Source: an uncultured Paracoccaceae bacterium
Lineage (GTDB): Bacteria > Pseudomonadota > Alphaproteobacteria > Rhodobacterales > Rhodobacteraceae
DNA: 64,000 nt
Direction: 5' to 3'
NCBI GenBank assembly: GCA_958439195.1
Contig: OY288166.1
Location: 62,001 to 126,000, forward strand
The notes under the pieces were generated by a model. That model worked only from the letters and a program-made list of their open reading frames with translations. It had not been told where the DNA came from and ran no database searches. How positions within the stretch are numbered: position 1 is the stretch's first letter; every line of letters begins with the position of its first letter. The position numbers were made by a program, and so were the translations under genes. Of the stretch, positions 35,138 to 43,255 are shown piece after piece.

Positions 35138-35671
35138 TTACTTCTTCTTGCCTTCCTTGCGGAAGATATACTCATCCTTATAGCGGATGCCCTTGCCCTT
35201 GTACGGCTCGGGACGCTTCCACTCACGGATGTTCGCAGCAACCTGTCCGACAAGCTGCTGGTCGATACCTTCCACAACGATTTCAGTCTGCTTCGGAGAG
35301 GTGACAGTCACCCCCTTCGGCACTTCGAAGTTGACCTCATGCGAATAGCCGAGCGACAGCTTCAGAATGTTCCCGTTCATCGCGGCGCGGTAACCCACGC
35401 CCTGGATTTCCAGGTCTTTCTTGAAACCATCGGTCACGCCAACCACAAGGTTGGACACCATGGAGCGGGTCATCCCCCACTGCTGGCGCGCACGCTTTGA
35501 CATGCCACGCGGCGTCACCTTGATGGTGGTGCCGTCGACAGTCAGCGTCACGTCGTCGCCAGCGGTAAAGCTGCGGGTGCCTTTCGGCCCCTTCACTTCG
35601 ATGGTCTGGCCGCTGATCGAGGCCGACACGCCCTTGGGCATTTCGACCGGCTTCTTTCCAATACGAGACAT
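35138..35671 (-). CDS. rplF: 50S ribosomal protein L6
   Basis: A 177-aa L6, starting MSRIGKKPVEMPKGV, with two related domains and the C-terminal signature PEPYKGKGIRY. It sits by the factor-binding centre of the large subunit. The ATG at 35671 gives the family N-terminus; it lies 10 nt after rpsH. Confidence 0.98.
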   Translation of the reverse strand: MSRIGKKPVEMPKGVSASISGQTIEVKGPKGTRSFTAGDDVTLTVDGTTIKVTPRGMSKRARQQWGMTRSMVSNLVVGVTDGFKKDLEIQGVGYRAAMNGNILKLSLGYSHEVNFEVPKGVTVTSPKQTEIVVEGIDQQLVGQVAANIREWKRPEPYKGKGIRYKDEYIFRKEGKKK

Positions 35672-35681
35672 ACCACCCTCC

Positions 35682-36080
35682 TCAGAACACGGTGCAGAGC
35701 ACTTCGCCGCCAACATTGGCGGACCGTGCTGCTGCATCGGACATGACGCCTTTCGGCGTGGAGACGATGGAAACACCCAGACCGTTGCGAACTGTCGGGA
35801 TATCCTTGACAGCCATATAGACGCGACGGCCCGGCTTGGACACGCGCTTCAATTCGCGGATCACCGGGGTGCCTTCAAAGTACTTAAGCGAGATCACCAG
35901 TTCACCCTGGCCATTCTCGGTCGTCTTTCTTTCGTAGCCGCGGATATAGCCTTCACCCTGCAGCACATCCAGAACCCAGGCGCGCAGCTTGGAAGCCGGG
36001 GTCGCCACGGTGGACTTGCCGCGCAGTTGCGCGTTGCGGATACGTGTCAGCATATCGCCGAGAGGATCGTTCATCGACAT
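35682..36080 (-). CDS. rpsH: 30S ribosomal protein S8
   Basis: A 132-aa S8, starting MSMNDPLGDMLTRIRNAQ, with the C-terminal GVSIVSTPKGVMSDAAAR. In E. coli S8 represses the spc operon by binding its own message; whether that applies here is not visible. An alternative ATG two codons later (36074) is possible. Confidence 0.98.
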   Translation of the reverse strand: MSMNDPLGDMLTRIRNAQLRGKSTVATPASKLRAWVLDVLQGEGYIRGYERKTTENGQGELVISLKYFEGTPVIRELKRVSKPGRRVYMAVKDIPTVRNGLGVSIVSTPKGVMSDAAARSANVGGEVLCTVF

Positions 36081-36093
36081 CTGTCTTCCTCCC

Positions 36094-36399
36094 TTACCAG
36101 CTCGACTTCACCATGCCGGGGATCTGACCGAACGAGGCCAGTTCCCGCAGCATGATGCGCGAGAGTTTCAGCTTACGGTAATAAGCATGGGGACGGCCCG
36201 TCAGCTGGCAGCGGTTGTGCAGCCGGGTGGCGGACGAGTTGCGGGGCATTTCAGCCAGTTTCATAGTCGCCTTGAAGCGCTCTTCAACCGGCTTGCTCTG
36301 GTCGTTGATCACCGCCTTCAGTGCCGCGCGCTTCGAAGCATGCTGCTTCACAAGTTTGGCGCGCTTCACTTCGCGGTTCACCATGGATTTCTTTGCCAT
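36094..36399 (-). CDS. rpsN: 30S ribosomal protein S14
   Basis: A 101-aa S14 of the long, zinc-free (C-minus) type, with NRCQLTGRPHAYYRKLKLSR and the C-terminal PGMVKSSW. No CxxC zinc motif is present. It lies between rplE and rpsH. Confidence 0.98.
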   Translation of the reverse strand: MAKKSMVNREVKRAKLVKQHASKRAALKAVINDQSKPVEERFKATMKLAEMPRNSSATRLHNRCQLTGRPHAYYRKLKLSRIMLRELASFGQIPGMVKSSW

Positions 36400-36417
36400 A
36401 TCTTTGTTCCTCGCGCG

Positions 36418-36978
36418 TTACGACGTGAAGGGCATGTTGAAATGCTTCAACAGCGCCTTGGCTTCCGCGTCTGTCTTCGCGTTGGTGCAGATGATGATGT
36501 CCATCCCCAGAACTTCATCGACCTTGTCGAAGTTGATCTCGGGGAACACGATGTGTTCTTTCAGGCCCATGGCATAGTTGCCACGGCCATCAAAAGACGT
36601 GCCCTTCACGCCGCGAAAGTCGCGGACGCGCGGCAGGGCGATCGTGATCAGACGGTCAAGGAATTCATACATCCGGTCGCCGCGCAGCGTGACCTTGCAG
36701 CCCAAAGGCATCTCTTCCCGAACGCGGAAGCCGGCGATCGACTTCTTGGCATAGGTGATGACGGCCTTCTGACCCGCAATCAACGACAGTTCTTCGGCGG
36801 CCTGTTTCACCTTTTTGGTGTCCTTGACCGCTTCGCCGACGCCCATGTTCAGCACGATCTTCTCGAGCTTGGGGATCTGCATGTCGTTCTTGTAGGAAAA
36901 CTCTTCCTTCATCGCGGGGCGGATGCGCGTGGCATAATCCGCCTTGGCCCGCGGGGTATAGGTGGCTTGGTCAAGCAT
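36418..36978 (-). CDS. rplE: 50S ribosomal protein L5
   Basis: A 186-aa L5 (5S rRNA binding, contacts the P-site tRNA). Conserved segments include KIVLNMGVGEAVKD, GCKVTLRGDRMYEFLDRL and FPEINFDKVDEVLGMDI. The start codon overlaps the rplX stop by 1 nt (TGATG), implying coupling. Confidence 0.98.
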   Translation of the reverse strand: MLDQATYTPRAKADYATRIRPAMKEEFSYKNDMQIPKLEKIVLNMGVGEAVKDTKKVKQAAEELSLIAGQKAVITYAKKSIAGFRVREEMPLGCKVTLRGDRMYEFLDRLITIALPRVRDFRGVKGTSFDGRGNYAMGLKEHIVFPEINFDKVDEVLGMDIIICTNAKTDAEAKALLKHFNMPFTS

Positions 36979-37283
36979 CAGATCGCCTCCCCGGTGGACT
37001 TGGCGTAACGCACCTTCTTGTCACCTTCCATGCGGAAGCCGACGCGCGTGGGTTTGCCGTTCTTGTCAACAATCGCCAGGTTCGACAGATCAACCGGCAG
37101 TGCCTTTGCAAGACGGCCGCCCTGCGAAGAAGCCGACTGCTTGGTGTGGCGGATCGCAACATTCACGCCGTCGACCACGGCCTTGTTGTCCTTGGGCATG
37201 ACGGCGGAAATCTCGCCCTTCTTGCCTTTGTCCTTGCCGGTCAACACGACGACGGTGTCACCCTTCTTGAGTTTCGCAGCCAT
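36978..37283 (-). CDS. rplX: 50S ribosomal protein L24
   Basis: A 101-aa L24 assembly-initiator protein with the KOW motif KGDTVVVLTGKDKGKKGEI. TGATG overlaps at both ends, with rplN upstream and rplE downstream, tie translation of the three genes together. Confidence 0.98.
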   Translation of the reverse strand: MAAKLKKGDTVVVLTGKDKGKKGEISAVMPKDNKAVVDGVNVAIRHTKQSASSQGGRLAKALPVDLSNLAIVDKNGKPTRVGFRMEGDKKVRYAKSTGEAI

Positions 37284-37651
37284 CAGAGCACCTCCGGCGC
37301 CAGCGAGATGATCTTCATGAAGTTCTTCGCACGCAACTCGCGCACGACCGGCCCGAAGATACGGGTGCCCACCGGTTCGCCCTGGTTGTTCAGGATGACG
37401 GCGGCGTTACGGTCAAAGCGGATGGACGTGCCGTCTTCACGGCGAACTTCCTTGGCGGTGCGAACGACGACGGCCTTTCGGACATCCCCCTTCTTAACAC
37501 GGCCTTTCGGAATAGCTTCCTTCACCGACACCACGATGATGTCGCCGACCGAAGCATAACGGCGGTGCGAACCGCCAAGAACCTTGATGCACTGAACCCG
37601 GCGCGCGCCAGAGTTGTCAGCTACATCCAGATTGGTCTGCATCTGGATCAT
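37283..37651 (-). CDS. rplN: 50S ribosomal protein L14
   Basis: A 122-aa L14, starting MIQMQTNLDVADNSGARR, with GDIIVVSVKEAIPKG and the C-terminal FMKIISLAPEVL. It forms an intersubunit bridge with 16S rRNA. It lies 79 nt after rpsQ; that gap holds a small hairpin around 37671-37700. Confidence 0.98.
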   Translation of the reverse strand: MIQMQTNLDVADNSGARRVQCIKVLGGSHRRYASVGDIIVVSVKEAIPKGRVKKGDVRKAVVVRTAKEVRREDGTSIRFDRNAAVILNNQGEPVGTRIFGPVVRELRAKNFMKIISLAPEVL

Positions 37652-37730
37652 TGGTTTACTCCCGACCTTTGGGAACCGTCATGATCGTAACGGTCCCAGG
37701 GTTTCGTTCGTGTCGAACGGAGGTTGCGGC

Positions 37731-37964
37731 TTACGCCTCGACAACCACCGTCCAACGTTTCGTTTTCGAAATCGGCGCACATTCCTCGATGCGGACGGCG
37801 TCGCCAACCTTGAACTTGTTATGCTCGTCGTGGGCCCGGTATTTCTTGGACTTACGGACGGTCTTTTGCAGCAGCGGGTGCTTGAAACGGCGCTCGACCA
37901 GAACGGTGATCGTCTGGGCGTTCTTGTCCGAGGTCACAACACCTTGCAGGATGCGTTTGGGCAT
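37731..37964 (-). CDS. rpsQ: 30S ribosomal protein S17
   Basis: A 77-aa S17 with LQGVVTSDKNAQTITVLVER and KKYRAHDEHNKFKVGD. It is a primary 16S rRNA-binding protein. It follows rpmC by 12 nt in the rpmC-rpsQ-rplN block. Confidence 0.98.
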   Translation of the reverse strand: MPKRILQGVVTSDKNAQTITVLVERRFKHPLLQKTVRKSKKYRAHDEHNKFKVGDAVRIEECAPISKTKRWTVVVEA

Positions 37965-37976
37965 GTCGTGATCCTC

Positions 37977-38177
37977 TTATTTCGCGGCTTCAGCGGCTTT
38001 TTGGTTCAGCACCGTCTTGATGCGCGCCACGTCCTTGCGGATGGCGTTCATGCGGGCGGTATTCTCAAGCTGGCCGGTGGCCTGCTGGAAGCGCAGGTTG
38101 AACGCTTCCTTCTTAAGCGCAACCAGGCTGTCACGCAGCTGGTCAGGCGTCTTGGTCTTCAATTCCTTGGCGATCAT
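37977..38177 (-). CDS. rpmC: 50S ribosomal protein L29
   Basis: A 66-aa L29, helical hairpin protein near the exit tunnel, with LVALKKEAFNLRFQQATGQL. The ATG at 38177 (MIAKELK) has AGGAAG upstream. A 249-nt gap with a terminator and a promoter-like pair separates it from rplP, so it likely opens a new transcription unit. Confidence 0.97.
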   Translation of the reverse strand: MIAKELKTKTPDQLRDSLVALKKEAFNLRFQQATGQLENTARMNAIRKDVARIKTVLNQKAAEAAK

Positions 38178-38297
38178 GCGCCATCTTCCTTTTCTCAATC
38201 ACCAGAAGACCCCTGCAATCGTCTCAGGGTAACCTTGAACCTGGTGGATCAATGACAAACCACCGATTCCGAGTCACCCCGGAGCCGTGGATGCGCT

Positions 38298-38326
38298 GCT
38301 ATACGGGGGGCGCGCCCGAAGGGCAA
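38298..38326 (-). promoter_or_regulatory. Probable promoter of the rpmC-to-rpmD unit
   Basis: TTGCCC (38321-38326) and TATAGC (38298-38303) on the minus strand, 17 bp apart, lie just downstream of the terminator that follows rplP. The expected leader is about 115 nt. Confidence 0.65.
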
Positions 38327-38363
38327 GCGTTAGTTTCCGCTTTATCTGCAACGCCACACAAAC

Positions 38364-38393
38364 AAAAAAGCCCCCACCGTGTCCAGTGGGGGC
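38364..38393 (-). terminator. Intrinsic terminator after rplP
   Basis: GCCCCCAC (38370-38377) pairs with GTGGGGGC (38386-38393), 8-nt loop, followed on the minus strand by six U residues (38369-38364). It ends the S10-type block rpsJ...rplP within the supercluster. Confidence 0.9.
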
Positions 38394-38426
38394 CGATATT
38401 GAAAGTCGGGATTTAACCCGCCTTGC

Positions 38427-38840
38427 TTACCAGTCTTCCTTTGCGACAACGCGCGTGGTGACCGGCAGTTTCATTGCGCCCAGACGCAGGGCTTCACGTG
38501 CGATCACTTCGGACACGCCGTCGATCTCGAACATGATGCGGCCCGGCTTCACCTTGGCTGCCCAGTAATCCACCGAACCCTTACCTTTACCCATACGGAC
38601 TTCGGTCGGCTTCGACGACACCGGAACATCCGGGAAAATCCGGATCCAGACGCGGCCCTGACGCTTCATGTGGCGGGTGATCGCGCGGCGGGCCGCTTCG
38701 ATCTGCCGCGCCGTCACACGCTCGGGCTCGGTAGCTTTCAGAGCAAAGGACCCGAAGTTCAGCAAAAAGCCGCCCTTCGCCTCGCCGTGGATACGGCCCT
38801 TGTGCTGTTTGCGGAACTTGGTCCGTTTCGGTTGCAGCAT
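38427..38840 (-). CDS. rplP: 50S ribosomal protein L16
   Basis: A 137-aa L16 (A-site region, near the peptidyl-transferase centre) starting MLQPKRTKFRKQHKGR, with MGKGKGSVDYWAAKVKPG. It is normally followed closely by rpmC, but here a terminator and promoter intervene. It lies 14 nt after rpsC. Confidence 0.98.
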   Translation of the reverse strand: MLQPKRTKFRKQHKGRIHGEAKGGFLLNFGSFALKATEPERVTARQIEAARRAITRHMKRQGRVWIRIFPDVPVSSKPTEVRMGKGKGSVDYWAAKVKPGRIMFEIDGVSEVIAREALRLGAMKLPVTTRVVAKEDW

Positions 38841-38854
38841 TTCCTTCTACTCCC

Positions 38855-39571
38855 TTACGCGCGTTCGCGGTCGCGGCGCGGCGCACGCGGTGCAGCACCG
38901 TCCTGCGCTTCGGCCTGACGGCGATCATGGGCCTGCGGATCATGCTCAAGGATCTCGCCCTTGAAGATCCACACCTTCACACCGATGATCCCATAGGGCG
39001 TCTCGGCTTCCGACAGCGCATAGTCGATGTCGGCGCGCAGCGTGTGCAGCGGAACGCGGCCTTCACGGTACCATTCGGTCCGTGCGATTTCCGCACCACC
39101 CAGACGACCGGCGACGTTCACACGGATCCCCAGCGCGCCCATCCGCATGGCGTTCTGCACGCCCCGCTTCATGGCCCGGCGGAACGAAACCCGGCGCTCC
39201 ATCTGCTGGGCGATCGACTCGGCCACCAGTTGGGCGTCCAGTTCCGGCTTGCGGACTTCGACGATGTTCAGGTGCAGTTCAGACTTGGTGAACACCGTCA
39301 GCTTTTTGCGAAGCGTTTCAATGTCCGCGCCCTTCTTGCCGATGATCACGCCCGGACGTGCGGTGTGAATGGTCACACGGCACTTCTTGTGGGGGCGTTC
39401 GATGATCACGCGGCTGATGCCGGCCTGCTTGAGTTCCTTGTGAATGAACTCGCGCATGCGCAGGTCTTCCAGCAGCAGGTTGCCGTAATCCTTCGACTCG
39501 GCAAACCAGCGGCTGTCCCAGGTGCGGTTGACCTGGAGGCGCATCCCGATGGGGTTAACCTTCTGACCCAT
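38855..39571 (-). CDS. rpsC: 30S ribosomal protein S3
   Basis: A 238-aa S3, starting MGQKVNPIGMRLQVNRTWDS, with the KH-domain motif PGVIIGKKGADIETLRKKL and a charged C-terminal tail. It forms the mRNA entry site. Its start overlaps the rplV stop by 1 nt (TAATG). Confidence 0.98.
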   Translation of the reverse strand: MGQKVNPIGMRLQVNRTWDSRWFAESKDYGNLLLEDLRMREFIHKELKQAGISRVIIERPHKKCRVTIHTARPGVIIGKKGADIETLRKKLTVFTKSELHLNIVEVRKPELDAQLVAESIAQQMERRVSFRRAMKRGVQNAMRMGALGIRVNVAGRLGGAEIARTEWYREGRVPLHTLRADIDYALSEAETPYGIIGVKVWIFKGEILEHDPQAHDRRQAEAQDGAAPRAPRRDRERA

Positions 39572-39951
39572 TATGCAGACTCCCCGACTTGACGCACCTT
39601 GATGGTGATCTCGCTGAACGGTTTCATGATCTTGCCAAACCGGCCACGCGCCCGCGGACGGCCGCGCTTCATGACCAGGTTCTTGCCGACCCAGGCTTCG
39701 GCGACGACAAGGCTGTCAACGTCGAGATTGTGGTTGTTTTCCGCATTGGCGATTGCCGATTGCAGACACTTCTTCACGTCACCCGCGATGCGGCGCTTCG
39801 AGAAGGTTAGGTCGGCAAGCGCCTTTTCCACCTTCTTGCCCCGGATCAAACCGGCGACGAGGTTCAGTTTCTGCGGCGAGGTGCGAAGCATCCGGGCAAT
39901 GGCCATCGCTTCGTTGTCCGCCACGCGGCGCGGATTCTTTTCCTTACCCAT
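39571..39951 (-). CDS. rplV: 50S ribosomal protein L22
   Basis: A 126-aa L22 with RMLRTSPQKLNLVAGLIRGK and the exit-tunnel loop region MKRGRPRARGRFGKIMKP. It lies 3 nt after rpsS and is translationally coupled to rpsC. Confidence 0.98.
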   Translation of the reverse strand: MGKEKNPRRVADNEAMAIARMLRTSPQKLNLVAGLIRGKKVEKALADLTFSKRRIAGDVKKCLQSAIANAENNHNLDVDSLVVAEAWVGKNLVMKRGRPRARGRFGKIMKPFSEITIKVRQVGESA

Positions 39952-39954
39952 GGC

Positions 39955-40233
39955 TTACTTCCTCTTCGCTTTCTTGTCGGCGGCATGACCGTAATAGGTC
40001 CGGGTCGGTGAATATTCCCCGAACTTCTGACCAATCATTTCTTCGGTCACATTCACCGGAATGTGCTTGTGTCCGTTGTAGACCGCAAAGGTCAGGCCAA
40101 CGAACTGCGGCAGGATGGTGGAACGGCGCGACCAGATCTTGATCACTTCGTTCTTGCCCGATTCCCGTGCTTTCTCGGCCTTTTTCAGGACGTAAGCGTC
40201 GACGAACGGGCCTTTCCAAATGGAACGAGACAT
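39955..40233 (-). CDS. rpsS: 30S ribosomal protein S19
   Basis: A 92-aa S19, starting MSRSIWKGPFVDAYVLKKAE, with NGHKHIPVNVTEEMIGQKFGE. It binds the 16S head with S13. It lies 3 nt after rplB. Confidence 0.98.
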   Translation of the reverse strand: MSRSIWKGPFVDAYVLKKAEKARESGKNEVIKIWSRRSTILPQFVGLTFAVYNGHKHIPVNVTEEMIGQKFGEYSPTRTYYGHAADKKAKRK

Positions 40234-40236
40234 GGA

Positions 40237-41076
40237 TTAGCGCCCTTTTTTCTTGGCGTGACGCGAACGGACGATGTACTTGTCCGTCTGCTTGTTCGAC
40301 CGGGTCCGGTTGCCCTTGGTCCCCTTGCCCCACGGCGTCACCGGGTGACGACCACCCGAGGTGCGGCCTTCACCACCGCCATGCGGGTGGTCGATCGGGT
40401 TCATCGCAACACCGCGAACGGTCGGGCGGATGCCCATGTGGCGACGACGCCCGGCCTTGCCGAGGTTCTGGTTCGAGTTGTCGGGGTTGGACACGGCACC
40501 GATGGTCGCCATGCATTCCTGACGCACCATCCGCAATTCGCCCGAAGACAGGCGGATCTGCGCATAGCCACCGTCACGGCCCACGAACTGGGCATAGGTG
40601 CCCGCCGCGCGTGCCAACTGGCCACCCTTGCCGGGCTTCAGCTCGACGTTGTGAACAATCGTCCCGATCGGCATGCCCGAAAACGGCATCGCATTGCCGG
40701 GCTTCACGTCGGTCTTGGCGCCCGCGATCACCTGATCGCCAACAGCCAGACGCTGAGGAGCCAGGATATAGGCCAGCTCGCCATCCGTGTATTTCACCAG
40801 CGCGATGAAAGCGGTGCGGTTCGGGTCATATTCGATCCGTTCCACCGTCGCCGCGATATCGAACTTGCGGCGTTTGAAATCCACGATGCGGTACAGGCGC
40901 TTTGCGCCGCCGCCCTTGTGGAACATCGTGATACGTCCGGTGTTGTTCCGGCCGCCCGTCTTTGTCAAACCCTCGGTAAGGGCTTTGACAGGGCGTCCTT
41001 TCCACAGCTCCGAACGGTCGATCAGAACCAGCCCACGCTGGCCAGGCGTCGTCGGTTTATACGACTTGAGTGCCAT
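40237..41076 (-). CDS. rplB: 50S ribosomal protein L2
   Basis: A 279-aa L2 with KSYKPTTPGQRGLVLIDR at the start and the conserved AMNPIDHPHGGGEGR loop containing the histidine near the peptidyl-transferase centre. It is 161 nt after rplW, an unusually wide gap for this operon, holding a 9-bp hairpin. Confidence 0.98.
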   Translation of the reverse strand: MALKSYKPTTPGQRGLVLIDRSELWKGRPVKALTEGLTKTGGRNNTGRITMFHKGGGAKRLYRIVDFKRRKFDIAATVERIEYDPNRTAFIALVKYTDGELAYILAPQRLAVGDQVIAGAKTDVKPGNAMPFSGMPIGTIVHNVELKPGKGGQLARAAGTYAQFVGRDGGYAQIRLSSGELRMVRQECMATIGAVSNPDNSNQNLGKAGRRRHMGIRPTVRGVAMNPIDHPHGGGEGRTSGGRHPVTPWGKGTKGNRTRSNKQTDKYIVRSRHAKKKGR

Positions 41077-41195
41077 GCTCTCTGTCTTCCGTCAGCTAAG
41101 GGAGCGCATCTGCGTTCCCGTGGTTATAGGGCTCCGAAGATCCCCGATTTCGGCCATGTGCTTAATGGCAAATGGCCGGATTCCTTAAAAATCCA

Positions 41196-41217
41196 CGGCC
41201 CCGGAAAACCGGGGCCG
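41196..41217 (-). terminator. rplW-rplB intercistronic hairpin
   Basis: A perfect 9-bp stem (41196-41204 with 41209-41217, loop AAAA) is followed on the minus strand by GTGGATTTTTAAGG, so the U-run lies a few bases late. Partial termination would lower rplB-and-later expression unless antiterminated. Confidence 0.55.
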
Positions 41218-41237
41218 CCAGATTCGTCGGCTCAATA

Positions 41238-41534
41238 TCAGAGGCCGGTGGCAACGTCGATAGTGTTGCCTTCTTCCAGCATGACATAGGCCTTTTTCTT
41301 GTCCGACCGCTCGCCAGCGCGACCACGGAACTTCTTGGCCTTACCCTTGGTAACAACGGTGTTCACCGCCTTCACCTTCACGCCGAAAACCGCTTCGACG
41401 GCTTCCTTGATGGCGGGCTTGGTTGCATCCATAGCCACCTGAAACACCACCGCGCCATGCTCCGATGCCATGGTGGCTTTTTCGGTGATGATCGGCTTCT
41501 TGATCAGGTCGTAATGTTCGGGTTTCGCGCTCAT
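41238..41534 (-). CDS. rplW: 50S ribosomal protein L23
   Basis: A 98-aa L23, docking site for trigger factor and SRP at the exit tunnel, with DLIKKPIITEKATMAS and KKFRGRAGERSDKKKAYVML. ATGA overlap with rplD. Confidence 0.98.
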   Translation of the reverse strand: MSAKPEHYDLIKKPIITEKATMASEHGAVVFQVAMDATKPAIKEAVEAVFGVKVKAVNTVVTKGKAKKFRGRAGERSDKKKAYVMLEEGNTIDVATGL

Positions 41535-42151
41535 TTCAGACGAGCCTCCAGTGCTTCGACACCGGCCTTCGTGATCACCAGGGTGTCACGCTTCAGGATG
41601 TCATAGACGTTTGCACCAATGGTCGGCAGCACGTCGATCCCTTCGATGTTGCGGGCGGCCAACACGAAATTCGCGTCAACATCCGCACCATCAATGATCA
41701 GCACGCGCTTCCAGCCACGTTCCTGCAGGGTCTTGGCCAGCAATGCGGTCTTGGCTTCTGCCATTGCCAGGCTGTCCACGATCACCAGTTCACCCGCCTT
41801 GGCCTTGGCCGAAAGCGCGTGACGCAGCCCAAGGGCGCGGAACTTTTTCGGCAGGTCATGGGCGTGGCTGCGCGGGGTCGGGCCCTTTACAACACCACCG
41901 TGCCGGAAGATCGGTGCCTTGCGGGAACCGTGGCGTGCGCCGCCGGTGCCTTTCTGGCGATAGATCTTCTTGGTCGAATAGGAAACCTCGGCCCGGGTCA
42001 GCGTCGAATGGGTGCCAGCCTGGGATTTCGCCCGCTGCCAGCGCACCACGCGGTGCAGGATATCGGCGCGCGGCTCAAGGCCGAACAGCGCTTCGTCCAG
42101 ATCGATGGAACCGGCCTTACCGCCGTCCAGCTTGATCACGTCAAGTTTCAT
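41531..42151 (-). CDS. rplD: 50S ribosomal protein L4
   Basis: A 206-aa L4 with KKIYRQKGTGGARHGSRKAP, the extended loop lining the exit tunnel. It overlaps rplC (ATGA) and rplW (ATGA). In E. coli L4 represses the S10 operon; no equivalent leader was identified here. Confidence 0.98.
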   Translation of the reverse strand: MKLDVIKLDGGKAGSIDLDEALFGLEPRADILHRVVRWQRAKSQAGTHSTLTRAEVSYSTKKIYRQKGTGGARHGSRKAPIFRHGGVVKGPTPRSHAHDLPKKFRALGLRHALSAKAKAGELVIVDSLAMAEAKTALLAKTLQERGWKRVLIIDGADVDANFVLAARNIEGIDVLPTIGANVYDILKRDTLVITKAGVEALEARLK

Positions 42152-42870
42152 GCTTCACCCCCTTCGACCGCGACATCCACGGCCGGAGCAGCAGTCACCG
42201 AACGCACCGCTGCCGGACGCGGCGCGTCAGCGAACGGGGCCTTCTTCACGGCGTCCTTCACGGTGACCCAGCCACCCTTCGAACCCGGGACAGCGCCCTT
42301 GATCATGATAAGGCCACGATCCGCATCCGTGCGAACGACCTGCAGGTTCTGCGTGGTCGTGCGGACGGCACCCAGATGACCGGCCATCTTCTTGCCCTTG
42401 AACACCTTGCCGGGGTCCTGGCACTGGCCCGTGGACCCGTGCGAACGGTGCGACACGGAAACCCCGTGCGATGCCCGCAGACCGCCAAAGTTGTGGCGCT
42501 TCATCGCACCGGCAAAACCCTTACCGATCGAGGTGCCCGCGATATCCACGAACTGGCCTGCCAGATAATGGTCGGCGGTGATTTCCGCGCCCACATCAAT
42601 CAGGTTGTCCGGCGACACGCGGAATTCCGCGATCTTGCGCTTCGGGCTGACATTCGCCTTGGCGAAATGGCCGCGCTGCGCAGCGGTCGTGCGCTTGGCC
42701 TTGGCCTCGCCCGCGCCAAGCTGGACGGCGGTATAGCCATCCTTGTCGGCGGTGCGCTGTGCCACGACCTGAAGGTTGTCAAGTTGAAGAACGGTCACAG
42801 GAACCTGCGTTCCGTTCTCGAGGAACAGCCGGGTCATGCCCAGCTTTTTTGCAATAACGCCAGAGCGCAT
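42148..42870 (-). CDS. rplC: 50S ribosomal protein L3
   Basis: A 240-aa L3, assembly initiator, with MRSGVIAKKLGMTRLF at the start and SHGVSVSHRSHGSTGQCQ near the peptidyl-transferase loop. The ATG at 42870 is favoured by the GGGGG site 8 nt upstream; an ATG at 42876 would add two residues. The C-terminal tail is alanine-rich. Confidence 0.97.
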   Translation of the reverse strand: MRSGVIAKKLGMTRLFLENGTQVPVTVLQLDNLQVVAQRTADKDGYTAVQLGAGEAKAKRTTAAQRGHFAKANVSPKRKIAEFRVSPDNLIDVGAEITADHYLAGQFVDIAGTSIGKGFAGAMKRHNFGGLRASHGVSVSHRSHGSTGQCQDPGKVFKGKKMAGHLGAVRTTTQNLQVVRTDADRGLIMIKGAVPGSKGGWVTVKDAVKKAPFADAPRPAAVRSVTAAPAVDVAVEGGEA

Positions 42871-42882
42871 GGTCATGCCCCC

Positions 42883-43191
42883 TTAAACCTTGATCTCGAC
42901 ATCCACGCCAGCCGCGAGGTCGAGCTTCATCAGCGCGTCCACGGTCTGCGGGGTCGGATCAACGATGTCGAGAAGACGCTTGTGCGTCCGGATTTCCCAC
43001 TGGTCGCGCGACTTCTTGTCGATGTGCGGGCCACGCAGAACGGTGAATTTCTCGATCTTGTTCGGCAGCGGGATCGGGCCGCGCACTTGCGCGCCAGTCC
43101 GCTTGGCCGTGTTCACGATTTCCAGCGTGCTGGCATCCAGTACACGGTAATCAAAGGCCTTAAGCCGGATGCGGATGGTTTGACCTTGCAT
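42883..43191 (-). CDS. rpsJ: 30S ribosomal protein S10
   Basis: A 102-aa S10 with IRIRLKAFDYRVLDAST and GPIPLPNKIEKFTVLRGPHI. Besides its ribosomal role it binds NusG/NusB in antitermination. It opens the S10 block, 64 nt downstream of tuf with a hairpin in between. Confidence 0.98.
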   Translation of the reverse strand: MQGQTIRIRLKAFDYRVLDASTLEIVNTAKRTGAQVRGPIPLPNKIEKFTVLRGPHIDKKSRDQWEIRTHKRLLDIVDPTPQTVDALMKLDLAAGVDVEIKV

Positions 43192-43214
43192 CTTGTTTTC
43201 CTTTTAGAACATTG

Positions 43215-43234
43215 GGGTGGGCTTTCGCCCACCC
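43215..43234 (-). terminator. tuf-rpsJ intercistronic hairpin
   Basis: GGGTGGGC (43215-43222) pairs with GCCCACCC (43227-43234), loop TTTC, 21 nt after the tuf stop. No U-tract follows, so read-through into rpsJ is expected. Confidence 0.5.
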
Positions 43235-43255
43235 AAGAGGTTCTGTTTGTTGTAA

